Shown: positions 40,555-50,048, counted from the first letter of the stretch. The stretch is DNA of 64,000 bases from Dorea_A amylophila (GCF_025567265.1 NZ_JAOQJW010000021.1:6938-70937), one strand, 5' to 3'. Numbers and translations: made by a program. The notes: a model not told the origin generated them from the letters alone.

Positions 40555-41136
40555 TTACAAAAAACATTCACCTGATTCCAATGGATAGATATGCTTTTCT
40601 GTAATAACTTTTTCCGGTTTTATATCATGTTCCTCAAAAGGTAGTTCTCTGTACATCTGCAATTCAAAAGCAACTGCAATCGTATGCAGATCCGGATGTG
40701 TTTTCAGATATTTGTCATAAAAACCGCCGCCATATCCGATTCGGTGACATTCTTCGTCAAAAGCGACACCCGGCATGATCAGAAGTCCGTCATATCCGTC
40801 GGCTTTGTATTCACCTGTCGGTTCCAGAATTCCATATGCACCAGGCTGCAGATCCTCTTTTTGTTCTACCAGATAAAAATTCATCTCGCTGCCCTCGACT
40901 CTTGGAAACCATACACTTTTACCCAGTTTCCAGGCTTCCTCCATGATTGCCAAGGTTCCGGTTTCGCCATTGTAATTCGCATAACAGTAGATGTCAGTCG
41001 CTTCTAAAAACAGTGGATGATTAATCACTGTTTCCGTGATAGTATTGGTGGCCTGTTGCCACACAAGCGGATCCATCTCTTTTCTGAGACGGATGATCTT
41101 ATGTCTAATTTCCTTTTTTGTTTCCAAATTTCTCAC
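40555..41136 (-). CDS. 5-formyltetrahydrofolate cyclo-ligase
   Basis: Converts 5-formyl-THF plus ATP to 5,10-methenyl-THF, feeding folate one-carbon metabolism. The 193-residue protein has the family motifs RKEMDPLVWQQ, ATDIYCYANYNGETGT, WFPRVEGSEMNFY, and the signature GVAFDEECHRIGYGGGFYDKYL (about 133-154). The start is a GTG at 41136 with only a weak ribosome site, overlapping the upstream DUF896 gene by 32 bases; a TTG three codons in is an alternative. Confidence 0.92.
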   Translation of the reverse strand: MRNLETKKEIRHKIIRLRKEMDPLVWQQATNTITETVINHPLFLEATDIYCYANYNGETGTLAIMEEAWKLGKSVWFPRVEGSEMNFYLVEQKEDLQPGAYGILEPTGEYKADGYDGLLIMPGVAFDEECHRIGYGGGFYDKYLKTHPDLHTIAVAFELQMYRELPFEEHDIKPEKVITEKHIYPLESGECFL

Positions 41137-41326
41137 CCAAATTCGTAATACTTCCGTCTTTTTCCTTTATAGAAATGTTGTTTAGCTGTCCGCGCAGATT
41201 TCTTTTGAAAGAATCAATGTATTCTTTTCTCAATATCTGCTGTTCTTTTAATTCCTCCGGTGTCAGACCTTCGGCTTTAGACTTGTGATATAATTCATTG
41301 ATTCTTGCTACTTTCTTATCATCCAT
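41105..41326 (-). CDS. DUF896 protein (YnzC-like)
   Basis: A 73-residue protein of DUF896, homologous to YnzC. The core KVARINELYHKSKAEGLTPEE then KEQQILRKEYIDSFKRNLRGQL is a helical hairpin. ATG 41326 follows GGAAGGA and begins where the family begins. In Bacillus, YnzC lies in the LexA/YneA SOS operon; here it is far from lexA, next to the cyclo-ligase, so an SOS link is not supported. Confidence 0.9.
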   Translation of the reverse strand: MDDKKVARINELYHKSKAEGLTPEELKEQQILRKEYIDSFKRNLRGQLNNISIKEKDGSITNLGEKFGNKKGN

Positions 41327-41357
41327 TATCTTTTGTCCTTCCTTAATATACTCAGAT

Positions 41358-41726
41358 TTAACTCGAATAATTCTCGAGAAATCCGTATAGGGCTGCTGAT
41401 GTCTCAACGTATTTTCCATTATGGATCTCCTGCTGCAGTGTCTCAGGAAGACCATCCAGTGGAATATCTGTGTATTCATATACCGTTTTTTTATCATTCA
41501 GATATACGACTACATAGCCATTCAGAGATTTCAGATAGTAACAGTCTTCTTTTAAAGCCTGTCCATCTGCGGCAATAGAAAGATCTTGTGTTTTTTGCTT
41601 CTCCGCTGTTTTCTCTGCCTGAATTTCACGTTTTCCCCTGTTTAAGCTAAGCTGATAAGCACAGGTGATTCCGAATACGATGAGGATCAGAAACAGTAAA
41701 AAGCCAATACCATACTTGTTTTTCAT
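41358..41726 (-). CDS. Small membrane-anchored protein with BofC-like C-terminus
   Basis: A 122-residue protein with one N-terminal membrane segment (about 5-25) and an extracytoplasmic domain. That domain contains YYLKSLNGYVVVYLNDKKTV and TDIPLDGLPETLQQEIHNGKYV, which resembles the C-terminal domain of BofC, the forespore inhibitor of SpoIVB signalling. This is a resemblance by eye. It stands alone between pdxK and DUF896; if BofC-like it would be sporulation-related. Confidence 0.65.
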   Translation of the reverse strand: MKNKYGIGFLLFLILIVFGITCAYQLSLNRGKREIQAEKTAEKQKTQDLSIAADGQALKEDCYYLKSLNGYVVVYLNDKKTVYEYTDIPLDGLPETLQQEIHNGKYVETSAALYGFLENYSS

Positions 41727-41773
41727 AATGAAGACTCCTTTTTTGAGTACAGTATTCGCTCAACTCACCCTAT

Positions 41774-42595
41774 TTATACAATTTTCTTCAATGTTCTTTC
41801 AATTAAAAGGCCTTCCCGTTCCGGATAGTCATACTTTTCGCTTTCTCTGATACAGGCACAAACAAACGCATGCGAAGCCTGTACACTTTCCAAAAGGGAA
41901 TTTCCCTGCAGAAGCTTTGCCAGGAACATTCCGTCAAATGCGTCTCCGGCTCCATGAAATTCTTTCAGGTTTTCACCATTTCCGATATAAAGAAATGCAT
42001 TGTCTTCGTATAACACGATACCCTTTTTACAGTCGTCTTTTGGAACGCTGGTAATGATCATGTTTTTTGCTCCCAATTCACGGAGGATTTCACACAAATG
42101 CAGTACATTTCTGTGATTGCCTGTGAGCTGATATTCTTTTCCGGCGAGCAGATACATTTCTGTCAGATTTGGCAGAATTATGTCTGCATACGGAAGGATT
42201 TTCCGCATTGCAGCACCATAAGATTCGTCAAAATTTGTATAATAAACTCCGTGATCACCCATGATAGGATCTAAAATAACCTTTGTGTCCGGAAATTGAC
42301 TAATGAAATAGATGACGGCATCAATTACATCAGCTTTTCCAAGGTATCCGACAAAAATAGCATCAAATGTAATATGTTCTTTCTTGTAATGATCTGCACA
42401 TGCACGTATATAGTCTCCGGGTACATGGCAGACCGCCGGAGTGCTATAGCCACCGGTATGTGTTGATAACAGTACTGTCGGTACCGGACATACCTCGATT
42501 CCCATCATGCTTAAGATCGGTGTCATATTCATCATGGCTGCTTTGCCGACACCGCAGATATCGTGTAACAGAGCAATTTTTTTTACTGGTCTCAT
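41774..42595 (-). CDS. Pyridoxamine kinase
   Basis: A ribokinase-fold kinase that phosphorylates pyridoxal/pyridoxamine for PLP salvage. The 274-residue protein has ALLHDICGVGKAAMM (N-terminal substrate region), LDPIMGDHGVYYTNFDE, ILPNLTEMYLL, and the catalytic-Asp motif FHGAGDAFDGMFLAKLL (about 217-233). ATG 42595 follows AAGAGGGGA and begins just after the spoVB stop. The family placement is clear; the preferred vitamer is inferred. Confidence 0.87.
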   Translation of the reverse strand: MRPVKKIALLHDICGVGKAAMMNMTPILSMMGIEVCPVPTVLLSTHTGGYSTPAVCHVPGDYIRACADHYKKEHITFDAIFVGYLGKADVIDAVIYFISQFPDTKVILDPIMGDHGVYYTNFDESYGAAMRKILPYADIILPNLTEMYLLAGKEYQLTGNHRNVLHLCEILRELGAKNMIITSVPKDDCKKGIVLYEDNAFLYIGNGENLKEFHGAGDAFDGMFLAKLLQGNSLLESVQASHAFVCACIRESEKYDYPEREGLLIERTLKKIV

Positions 42596-42597
42596 AC

Positions 42598-44268
42598 TTA
42601 CTTGTATTCCCCTCTTATCAAATGTAGTCTCCGGCATATTGTCACAAGGGCTGCTCCTTTTGGCATGCCAAGTAATTCTTCTTCCGTAATCCCGCCAAGT
42701 GCAACGATAGATACTCCATATGCTGCAACTGCTGCCAGAAGTGCAATGATTGTTGCGATATACGGACCGGCGAATAATTCGAAGATCAGATGAATCACAA
42801 TTGCGATCACACCCATGATCAGGGAAGCAAGTGTCGGGATTAAGAATGTTTTCTTTTTCTCCTGAACATAACCGATTCTGTCACGAAGTGCTTTCGCGTT
42901 CAGTATGCAGATTGCTCCGGAGAATATGATCTTACTTAATACAACCGCATAAATGTTCCATTTTAATACTACCAGCATCAGGAATAATGTCACGATATGG
43001 ATCACCAGTGAAATTGCCGCATTTTTTACCGGTGTCATCATATCATCCAGTCCCTGTAATACAGAGTTGGTCACTGTTGACAGACAGAAAAAGACAACTG
43101 AAAGCGCCCCCATCTGAAGCATCCGTGCTGCTGTAGTATTATCCTGTGTAAAATATAATAAATTCAGGATCGGTTTTGCAAGTGTGATAAATCCAACTGC
43201 ACATGGGATTGCGATCAACATGTTGAAACGGCTTACGGTATTAATCTTGTTATGTACCTGCTTACGGTTACCGGTCTGTACAGTGGCAACCAGACTCGGC
43301 ACCAGTGAGGCGGCAAGTGCACTTGAGATAGAGAGCGGCACATTGATCATTGTACTGTACTGTCCCTGAAAGATTCCAAGAAGACTTGCGTATTCTTTTT
43401 TGCTGAATCCCTGGGCAGCCATGACATTGTTAAAAAGTGCAGTATCTACAAAATCACTGATATTATATACCGTTGCACTTAAAATGACAGGTGCGATGGT
43501 CACAAACAACACTTTGTATACGGTTCTGTAACTTTCTCTTTTTCTTGAATGATCGTGTTTCATTTTCTTTTTGAATACTTTGTGGTATGCGAGAAAAATG
43601 AATCCGACAAATATCAAGGCGCTCAATGCACCAAGGACTGTTCCAAGTGTTCCGCCTGCTGCCGCATAGGCAGGACCGAAGGATTTGTCGCCTCTGGTCT
43701 TTCCGACAGCTCTTCCTGCATTGAATAATAAATATGCACCTGCGATCGATACAACAGCATTTACAATCTGCTCGATCACCTGTGAGATTGCTGTCGGGAT
43801 CATAGATCCCATTCCCTGGAAAAATCCGCGTAACACCCCGAGAAGTGCTACGATCAGGATGCATGGTGCGAGAACACGGAGCGCATAGGCACTCATGTCA
43901 AGATGCATAATGGTTGTTGCAATAAAATCTGCTCCGAAAAATACCAGAAGAGAGACAATTCCACCGGCAAGAAGTGCAAAGGTCATAGCACCCCGGAAGA
44001 TTTTGTTTGCATTTTTATATTCGCCGACAGCCACTCTTGCCGATACAAGCTTTGACACAGCTAACGGCAGACTGTACGAAGTCAGCATCAATGCAACTGA
44101 ATAAATTGAAAATGCAACCGAATAATATCCGTTTCCTTCTGTTCCGATAATATTCAAAAGCGGAATCCGGTAAAAGGCTCCGATCAGCTTTGTGATAACT
44201 CCGGCAATTGCAAGAATCGATCCCTGTATCAGAAAATTTTTTTCATTTTTTTTATGTTGTTCCGACAT
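42598..44268 (-). CDS. spoVB: MOP-superfamily flippase, SpoVB-like
   Basis: A 556-residue polytopic protein (about 14 membrane segments) of the polysaccharide/lipid flippase superfamily. The N-terminus NFLIQGSILAIAGVITKLIGAFYRIPLLNIIG is typical of SpoVB and related peptidoglycan-precursor exporters in spore formers. It ends immediately before pdxK. Assignment to SpoVB rather than MurJ or an exopolysaccharide exporter is likely but not certain; other sporulation genes (yqfC/yqfD) are close by. Confidence 0.82.
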   Translation of the reverse strand: MSEQHKKNEKNFLIQGSILAIAGVITKLIGAFYRIPLLNIIGTEGNGYYSVAFSIYSVALMLTSYSLPLAVSKLVSARVAVGEYKNANKIFRGAMTFALLAGGIVSLLVFFGADFIATTIMHLDMSAYALRVLAPCILIVALLGVLRGFFQGMGSMIPTAISQVIEQIVNAVVSIAGAYLLFNAGRAVGKTRGDKSFGPAYAAAGGTLGTVLGALSALIFVGFIFLAYHKVFKKKMKHDHSRKRESYRTVYKVLFVTIAPVILSATVYNISDFVDTALFNNVMAAQGFSKKEYASLLGIFQGQYSTMINVPLSISSALAASLVPSLVATVQTGNRKQVHNKINTVSRFNMLIAIPCAVGFITLAKPILNLLYFTQDNTTAARMLQMGALSVVFFCLSTVTNSVLQGLDDMMTPVKNAAISLVIHIVTLFLMLVVLKWNIYAVVLSKIIFSGAICILNAKALRDRIGYVQEKKKTFLIPTLASLIMGVIAIVIHLIFELFAGPYIATIIALLAAVAAYGVSIVALGGITEEELLGMPKGAALVTICRRLHLIRGEYK

Positions 44269-44314
44269 ACAGCTTTAACTCCATCGTTTTGTAAAAATTT
44301 ATTAAGATCAATGA

Positions 44315-44809
44315 TTATCTCAGAATGTCCAGGCGTTCCATGATCTCACGCTGTTTCTGTTCCATCACCTGACGTTCTTCCTCTTCCATATGGTCATAAC
44401 CTGTTAAGTGTAACACAGAATGGGCAATAAGAAAAGCATATTCTCTCTTTGGACTATGCCCGTACTCTTCTGCCTGCGAAAGAACTTTTTCTTTTGATAT
44501 CACGATATCCCCAAGCGTCAGTTCTCCGCTTTCCGGATCAAAGCAATCTTCTTCCTCTTCCAGAAAATCAAATGTTCCGGGTTCCGGATAGTCGATCATC
44601 GGAAAAGACAGTACATCGGTCGCACGGTCAATGCCTCTGAATTCTCTGTTCATTTCATGAATCTGTTCATTTTCTGTCAGTAGCAGATTCACCTGTGCTT
44701 CGTACGGACAATTTACATAATCCAATGCTTCTTCTACTACTTTCTTTGCAAGTGTTTCGCATTCCAGAGGAAGCTTTATTTCGCCTTCTTCTTCAAAGTA
44801 TAATGTCAT
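44315..44809 (-). CDS. ybeY: Endoribonuclease YbeY (16S rRNA maturation)
   Basis: A metal-dependent RNase needed for 16S 3'-end maturation and late ribosome quality control. The 164-residue protein has ATDVLSFPM (about 66-74) and the zinc motif AHSVLHLTGYDHMEEEE (about 129-145) with three His. It overlaps phoH by 4 bases (ATGA). In Bacillus the neighbouring pgpH (yqfF) lies between phoH and ybeY; here it is absent. Confidence 0.96.
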   Translation of the reverse strand: MTLYFEEEGEIKLPLECETLAKKVVEEALDYVNCPYEAQVNLLLTENEQIHEMNREFRGIDRATDVLSFPMIDYPEPGTFDFLEEEEDCFDPESGELTLGDIVISKEKVLSQAEEYGHSPKREYAFLIAHSVLHLTGYDHMEEEERQVMEQKQREIMERLDILR

Positions 44810-45819
44810 GATTTTCGCCTCTTATCTTTTCCTTTGTATTTTGCGTCATTACCGCGACGATTTTGTCTGCTTTCGTAATCTTCGTATGCTTTTACGATTT
44901 TTTGTACCAGTGGATGACGTACAACGTCCTTGCTGGTAAGGTGACAGATACTGATATCTTCGATATCTTTTATAACTTTTGCCGCCACATCAAGACCGGA
45001 CACCTGTCCGGACGGAAGGTCTTTTTGTGTTGCGTCACCAGTGATCACGACTTTTGAGCCGAAACCGATTCGGGTAAGAAACATCTTCATCTGTGCCGGT
45101 GTTGTGTTCTGTGCTTCATCCAGAATAATAAAGGCATTATCTAATGTACGGCCACGCATATAAGCAAGCGGCGCAACCTCAATCAGACCTTTTTCCGAAT
45201 TCTTTATAAAGCTTTCCGCACCCATGATCTGATACAGTGCATCATAGAGGGGACGCAAATAAGGATCGATCTTACTCTGAAGGTCGCCCGGAAGGAATCC
45301 AAGCTTCTCTCCTGCTTCGATTGCCGGACGTGTCAGTATGATACGTCCTACTTCATTGTTCTTGAATGCAGTGATCGCCATTGCCATCGCAAGGTAAGTC
45401 TTACCGGTACCGGCCGGTCCGAGTCCGAATACGATCATCTGTTTACGGATTGCATCGACGTATTTTTTCTGACCGAGTGTCTTCGGCTTGATCGGTTTTC
45501 CCTGTAAGGTATGGCAGATAATATCTTTATCGATCTCCAGTACGTTTTCTTCGCTGTCTTCCATAACCAGTGCCAGCGTGTAATCTACATTCTGTTCCTG
45601 GATCGTATTACCTCTTTTTGAAAGTTCTACAAGCTGATCCAGCACTTTTTTTGCTTTTTCTACTTTCAAAGCATCTCCCATGATCTTGACGCTTTCACCT
45701 CTTGCGATCAGTGTTACATGAAGAGTGCGTTCTATTTTTTTTGCATATGCATCGAACTGTCCGAACACATTGGCTTCGTGTTCCGCAGGTATATCGATGA
45801 CTGTCTCCATTAATCCCAT
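44806..45819 (-). CDS. phoH: PhoH-family ATPase
   Basis: A 337-residue ATPase related to the N-terminal helicase half of superfamily 1. An N-terminal KH-like region precedes the P-loop GPAGTGKTYLAMAMA (about 135-149), the DEAQNTTP Walker B (about 235-242), and TRIGFGSKVVITGDATQ. Likely acts on RNA with YbeY, its overlapping neighbour. The ATG has GGAGA upstream. The order yqfC-yqfD-phoH-ybeY matches Bacillus. Confidence 0.94.
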   Translation of the reverse strand: MGLMETVIDIPAEHEANVFGQFDAYAKKIERTLHVTLIARGESVKIMGDALKVEKAKKVLDQLVELSKRGNTIQEQNVDYTLALVMEDSEENVLEIDKDIICHTLQGKPIKPKTLGQKKYVDAIRKQMIVFGLGPAGTGKTYLAMAMAITAFKNNEVGRIILTRPAIEAGEKLGFLPGDLQSKIDPYLRPLYDALYQIMGAESFIKNSEKGLIEVAPLAYMRGRTLDNAFIILDEAQNTTPAQMKMFLTRIGFGSKVVITGDATQKDLPSGQVSGLDVAAKVIKDIEDISICHLTSKDVVRHPLVQKIVKAYEDYESRQNRRGNDAKYKGKDKRRKS

Positions 45820-45822
45820 GCA

Positions 45823-47085
45823 TTAGTCTCCATTCTTTGTGTCGTCTTCCGCAATATAGTCCGGCGGAAGCGGTGTGGACGGAACCTGCTTTCCAACGGA
45901 GCATCTGACCTTCAGTGTTCCTTTTGCAGAGTACGTCTCAGACCCTGTGTATATTTTAACATCATTCTGGATAATTTCTACCCCTTTTTTCTTCATTTCT
46001 TTACAGTAATTCTGAAAATCTCCGGATAATATCTTCCGGATTTGCGCTTTTGTATAATTCTTATGTCTTTTCCGGTAAGGAGTTACTGTAATTTCTTCGA
46101 AGGTAAGAGGGAATATATTCAACGGCCTGAACTGCCACTGGAAGACGTGCTTTTCAAAATAAGGATATGTGTTTTTTACAGAACCTATTCGGATCATATA
46201 TCTTCCTGCCCGGACTGCATATTCTTTTTTCTGGATAAAATGATATCTTGATTTGTAATATTCTTTTTCGAAATAGTTTTTTGAGAGCGTCTTTTGATAC
46301 GGAATACAGGTTTCGCCGGATATGTCAGCATCCGATCTACAGGGTGAGTACCCTGTAATTTCTTTTGCATCATTGCAGATGGGAATCTGTCCCGATACCA
46401 GAAGATCACCTTTTTTTACCTGTACACCTTTTTTTACCTGTGCGATACCGGTTCTGGTAGTAATACTTGTGATGGTGCAGTCAATGTCGGCAATGATATC
46501 TGTAGACTGGTCGTTTATCCGGGATATAATGCTGTTATCCGCAAGGCCGTCTTCGTTTTCTTTTATCTGAATGACCAGCCTGCAGCCATCTATGGAAGCA
46601 GATACCCATATGATCCCGTCATATGTGCGCCTTAGATCCCGGACAATCTTCTGACAGTCTACATTTGTCTTTTTCATACCATTTTTAATCTGTTCGGATG
46701 CCAGAAATTTCTTTAAAGTATCATCCGTATACGACAGGTTCCCGCGGATATCAATTCCCCAGATATAACGTGTCATAAAAAGGATAAGACAAATACAGAG
46801 AATAAATCCGGAAAACAGTATATGACGTTTCCGGTAGCGGTGAAAAAGAAAAGGAAGACCGCTGCGGCGGATGATACAAACCTTTGTGCCGGTCTTCCTT
46901 ATAATTTCCTTCAGTCTGTGGAACCCACTGACCGACAGATTCATTTCATATACTCCACAGACACGTTTCAGATCCCATATATAGATGTTTTTATAACGGC
47001 AGGCATTCAGAAAACGTTCGGGTGAATATCCTGACACACGTATCCGGACATAGCCTTTCAGATACCAGATGAACTGTTCAAACAC
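45823..47085 (-). CDS. yqfD: Sporulation protein YqfD
   Basis: A 420-residue sporulation protein with one N-terminal-half membrane segment (about 91-109, RHILFSGFILCICLILFM) and an extracytoplasmic domain (VWGIDIRGNLSYTDDTL then the Lys-rich KGVQVKKGDLLVSGQIPI). The start is a GTG at 47085 after AGGAGGG. It lies 4 bases before phoH and 11 after yqfC. In Bacillus the pair is sigma-E dependent, fitting the promoter seen upstream. Confidence 0.93.
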   Translation of the reverse strand: MFEQFIWYLKGYVRIRVSGYSPERFLNACRYKNIYIWDLKRVCGVYEMNLSVSGFHRLKEIIRKTGTKVCIIRRSGLPFLFHRYRKRHILFSGFILCICLILFMTRYIWGIDIRGNLSYTDDTLKKFLASEQIKNGMKKTNVDCQKIVRDLRRTYDGIIWVSASIDGCRLVIQIKENEDGLADNSIISRINDQSTDIIADIDCTITSITTRTGIAQVKKGVQVKKGDLLVSGQIPICNDAKEITGYSPCRSDADISGETCIPYQKTLSKNYFEKEYYKSRYHFIQKKEYAVRAGRYMIRIGSVKNTYPYFEKHVFQWQFRPLNIFPLTFEEITVTPYRKRHKNYTKAQIRKILSGDFQNYCKEMKKKGVEIIQNDVKIYTGSETYSAKGTLKVRCSVGKQVPSTPLPPDYIAEDDTKNGD

Positions 47086-47096
47086 GGTGGTCCCTC

Positions 47097-47375
47097 CTAT
47101 GTTTGGTATTCGATCGTCCTGATGTGACCGTGAATCATCATCTCATCATTGGTGTAATAGATGATTTCCAGTTTCCTGCCGCCGATTTTAATCTGTCCGC
47201 ATCTGGTCTGCAGCCGGATAATCTGATCTGTATATTCCGTTATTCCTCTGTAATTTTCCACACATAGTTCATCCGTACCGGTAATCGTAAGAATCGGGAG
47301 CCCCATTGCTACATCTTTTGGGACTCCCGACATTTCCGCCGCTTTTTCTTTCCATTCCTGACGATTCATATCCAT
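47097..47375 (-). CDS. yqfC: YabP/YqfC family sporulation protein
   Basis: A 92-residue protein of the YabP/YqfC family: PKDVAMGLPILTITG, ENYRGITEYTDQIIRLQT and GGRKLEIIYYTNDEMMIHGHI are the family blocks. It is the first gene of yqfC-yqfD-phoH-ybeY and is preceded by a sigma-E-like promoter. Two ATGs (47375 and 47369) are possible; neither has a strong ribosome site. Confidence 0.92.
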   Translation of the reverse strand: MDMNRQEWKEKAAEMSGVPKDVAMGLPILTITGTDELCVENYRGITEYTDQIIRLQTRCGQIKIGGRKLEIIYYTNDEMMIHGHIRTIEYQT

Positions 47376-47396
47376 ACCACTTTTGTGATTTATATC

Positions 47397-47425
47397 ACTT
47401 TATGCATTCCGCCTCAGATATATAC
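47397..47425 (-). promoter_or_regulatory. Sigma-E-like sporulation promoter of yqfC
   Basis: On the minus strand, GTATATA (-35 side, 47425-47419) and CATAAAGT (-10 side, 47404-47397) are 14 bases apart, a fair match to the mother-cell sigma-E pattern (ATA near -35, CATAnnnT near -10). It is 22 bases before the yqfC start. Confidence 0.45.
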
Positions 47426-47435
47426 CTGCCCGGAT

Positions 47436-49478
47436 TTAAGGAATCTCGTGGTATGCCTTAGCGTAAAAATATTCCTGTGCATTTACCGGTGTAAGATCAT
47501 TACTCACACGGTGATAATTTCCATCTGCTTCCAGTTTTCTTGCTTTCTGATTATCAGAAAGCATAACGTCGAACATTTCCTGTAATTTCGTTTTCAGTTT
47601 GTCATTATATACCGGTGCAGCAACCTCTACACGTCGTACAGTATTTCTGGTCATGAAATCTGCAGATGCAATGTAATATTTCCTTCTTTCTTTGCTTCCG
47701 AAGATATAGATTCTGGAATGTTCCAGGAATCTTCCGACAATGCTGATGATGCGGATGTTTTCTGTCTTTCCTTCCACTCCGGGGATCAGGCAGCAGATAC
47801 CGCGGATGATCATATCGATCTTGACTCCGGCCTCAGAAGCCTCGATCAGTTTGTCGATGATCTTTTTGTCCGTAAGGGAATTCAGTTTGAATCCTGCATA
47901 AGCTTCTTCCCCGTTTCTTGCATGTGCGATCTCTTCGTCCAGCATATCCAGCACTTTATTCTGCAGACACTTCGGTGCTACAAGAAGATGCCTGGTATGT
48001 TCAACAACTTCTCCCTTCGACAGTGCCTGAAATACATTGGAAGCTTCCAGCCCGATCTCTACATTGGATGTCATCAAAGAGAGATCCGTATATAATCTGG
48101 AAGTTTTTTCGTTATAATTACCGGTACCAATCTGGGTGATATATTCTACCTGTCCTGCATTTTTTCTGGTGATCAGACAGAGTTTTGAATGCACTTTATA
48201 TCCGTCTAATCCATAGATCACCTGACATCCGGCATCTTCCAGACGTCTGGACCATTCAATATTATTTTCTTCATCAAAGCGGGCACGAAGTTCAACTAAT
48301 ACAACGACCTCTTTCCCGTTTTCTGCGGCCTCTATCAATGCCTCTACAACCTTACTCTGCTTTGCAACACGGTATAAGGTCATCTTGATCGAGATAACAT
48401 CCGGGTCTTCGGCAGCTTCTGTCAGCAAATGCAAAAACGGACGGATGGATTCATAAGGATAAGATAACAGTTTATCTTCTTCTTTGATCTGTGCTATAAT
48501 GCTCTTTCCATCCTGAAACTGGTCGGATTTCTGAGGTGTTCTTTTCGGAAAATATAATTCCGGATTTTTTCTCAGCAGATCCTGGATCTGGAATACGAAC
48601 GAAAGATCCAATGGTGTTGAGGACATGAATACATGATTTTCATCCAGTTCCAGATACTCGCACAATACGGCAATTCCTTTTTTGTCCATATCTCTGGAAA
48701 GTTCCAGACGGATCGGAGCCAGTTTCTTACGCTGTTTGATCAGACCTGCCATGAATTCGCGGTAGTCCAGATCTTCATCGTATAAAGCATCCGCATCAAT
48801 GTCAGCATTTCTTGTGATGCGCAGCAAAGATTTGGATTTGATCTTGTACCCTTTGAATACAACCGGTGCAAAATGAAGAATCAGTTCTTCAGCAAGCATG
48901 TATGTGCCAGGTATACCAGGTACTGCGATCAGACGTCCGAAAATATTGCTTGTACATGGAATGATTCCGAGACGGTCTTTTTTCCCTTTTGCGCCGAGTA
49001 CTGCTACGGCATAGATCTCTTTGTTTTTCAAAAACGGGAATGGCTGTCTTCTTCCGATAACAGTAGGCGAAATAAGCGGTGCGATCTCTGACTTAAAATA
49101 ACCTTCCAGATAACGGGCACCGTCTTCATCCAGTTCATTAAAACGCAAAATACGGATTCCCTGCTCTGCCACACGTGCCATCAGTTCTTCGTATACGGCT
49201 TCTTTTCTCTTGTTGATCAATTTAGTCTGCTTTAAAATTGCATCAATCTGTTCCTGCGATGTCATTCCTGTTTTGTTTTCGCAGATCTTCTTATCGAGAA
49301 GTGTCTGATCATATAAAGAACCCACACGCACCATGAAGAATTCATCCAGATTGCTCTGATAAATCGATGCGAATGTCAGTCTTTCGCACAACGGAACTTC
49401 CGGGTTCTCTGCCTCCTCAAGAACACGTTCATTAAACTTTAACCAGGAAAGTTCCCGGTTCATATATATCTTATTCAT
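47436..49478 (-). CDS. ppk1: Polyphosphate kinase 1
   Basis: Ppk1 makes polyphosphate from ATP. The 680-residue protein shows the N-terminal MNRELSWLKFNERVLEEA, RARFDEENNIEWSRRLEDAG, the catalytic His in KVHSKLCLI (about 434-442), GTGNYNEKTSRLYTDLSLMT, and the second His in LEHSRIYIFG (about 590-599), all expected for an active PPK1. AAAGGTGA precedes the ATG. No ppx or pho gene lies next to it. Confidence 0.96.
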   Translation of the reverse strand: MNKIYMNRELSWLKFNERVLEEAENPEVPLCERLTFASIYQSNLDEFFMVRVGSLYDQTLLDKKICENKTGMTSQEQIDAILKQTKLINKRKEAVYEELMARVAEQGIRILRFNELDEDGARYLEGYFKSEIAPLISPTVIGRRQPFPFLKNKEIYAVAVLGAKGKKDRLGIIPCTSNIFGRLIAVPGIPGTYMLAEELILHFAPVVFKGYKIKSKSLLRITRNADIDADALYDEDLDYREFMAGLIKQRKKLAPIRLELSRDMDKKGIAVLCEYLELDENHVFMSSTPLDLSFVFQIQDLLRKNPELYFPKRTPQKSDQFQDGKSIIAQIKEEDKLLSYPYESIRPFLHLLTEAAEDPDVISIKMTLYRVAKQSKVVEALIEAAENGKEVVVLVELRARFDEENNIEWSRRLEDAGCQVIYGLDGYKVHSKLCLITRKNAGQVEYITQIGTGNYNEKTSRLYTDLSLMTSNVEIGLEASNVFQALSKGEVVEHTRHLLVAPKCLQNKVLDMLDEEIAHARNGEEAYAGFKLNSLTDKKIIDKLIEASEAGVKIDMIIRGICCLIPGVEGKTENIRIISIVGRFLEHSRIYIFGSKERRKYYIASADFMTRNTVRRVEVAAPVYNDKLKTKLQEMFDVMLSDNQKARKLEADGNYHRVSNDLTPVNAQEYFYAKAYHEIP

Positions 49479-49646
49479 AACTTTTTCACCTTTCTTTGTA
49501 TTGCATTTCCAATGTTTCTAATGTATCATAGTAATTCCAAACGATTATTAGATTTACGTTAAATCTATGTAAAATCAGCCTGCATCATTGCATCAAGGTC
49601 AGATAGTATGGTTTTGAAATCCATATATTTTAAGGAGGTTTTATCT

Positions 49647-50048
49647 ATGCATACATCATTTCTTGTTTTGATCATATTGGCACTTGTTATTGTTGCATCG
49701 ATCATCACATCCATTGTTACGTATCTTATCCTTGCGGGGAGAAACAAAAGAATCCGTCTTGCCGAGCAGTACCGGCAGATCGGGATTACCGATGGCTATC
49801 TGAGCATTCAGGAAGAGATAGAGAAAAATATCAAATCGGAACACATTAAGTTTACAACAGTTTCTCCTGTAAAAGCTCCGGATTTTGCGGATGAAGAACA
49901 TACAGAACAGGAATCCGATCCAAAAGATATCTGGGTTGTTGTCCGGGGAAAAGATAGTAATACATCCGAAAAGATCTTTGAATACTGGCATTTTATATAT
50001 CAGGATTCCAGATGGATCTGTAAAGAACGTAAGAAAAAAGCTGGCTAA
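49647..50048 (+). CDS. Small membrane-anchored protein of unknown function
   Basis: A 133-residue protein with one N-terminal membrane segment (about 5-26, LVLIILALVIVASIITS) and a soluble C-terminal part with an acidic linker (about 74-92) and a Trp-rich end (DIWVVVRGKD and FEYWHFIYQDSRWICKERK). I do not recognise a family. AAGGAGG lies before ATG 49647. It is a lone gene, divergent from ppk1 and convergent with yitT. Confidence 0.7.
   Translation: MHTSFLVLIILALVIVASIITSIVTYLILAGRNKRIRLAEQYRQIGITDGYLSIQEEIEKNIKSEHIKFTTVSPVKAPDFADEEHTEQESDPKDIWVVVRGKDSNTSEKIFEYWHFIYQDSRWICKERKKKAG

Noticed and set aside
41105..41326. DUF896 protein as part of the SOS regulon
   Set aside because: Its Bacillus relative YnzC is in the yneA operon, but here the gene is 32 kb from lexA and no LexA box was seen near it.
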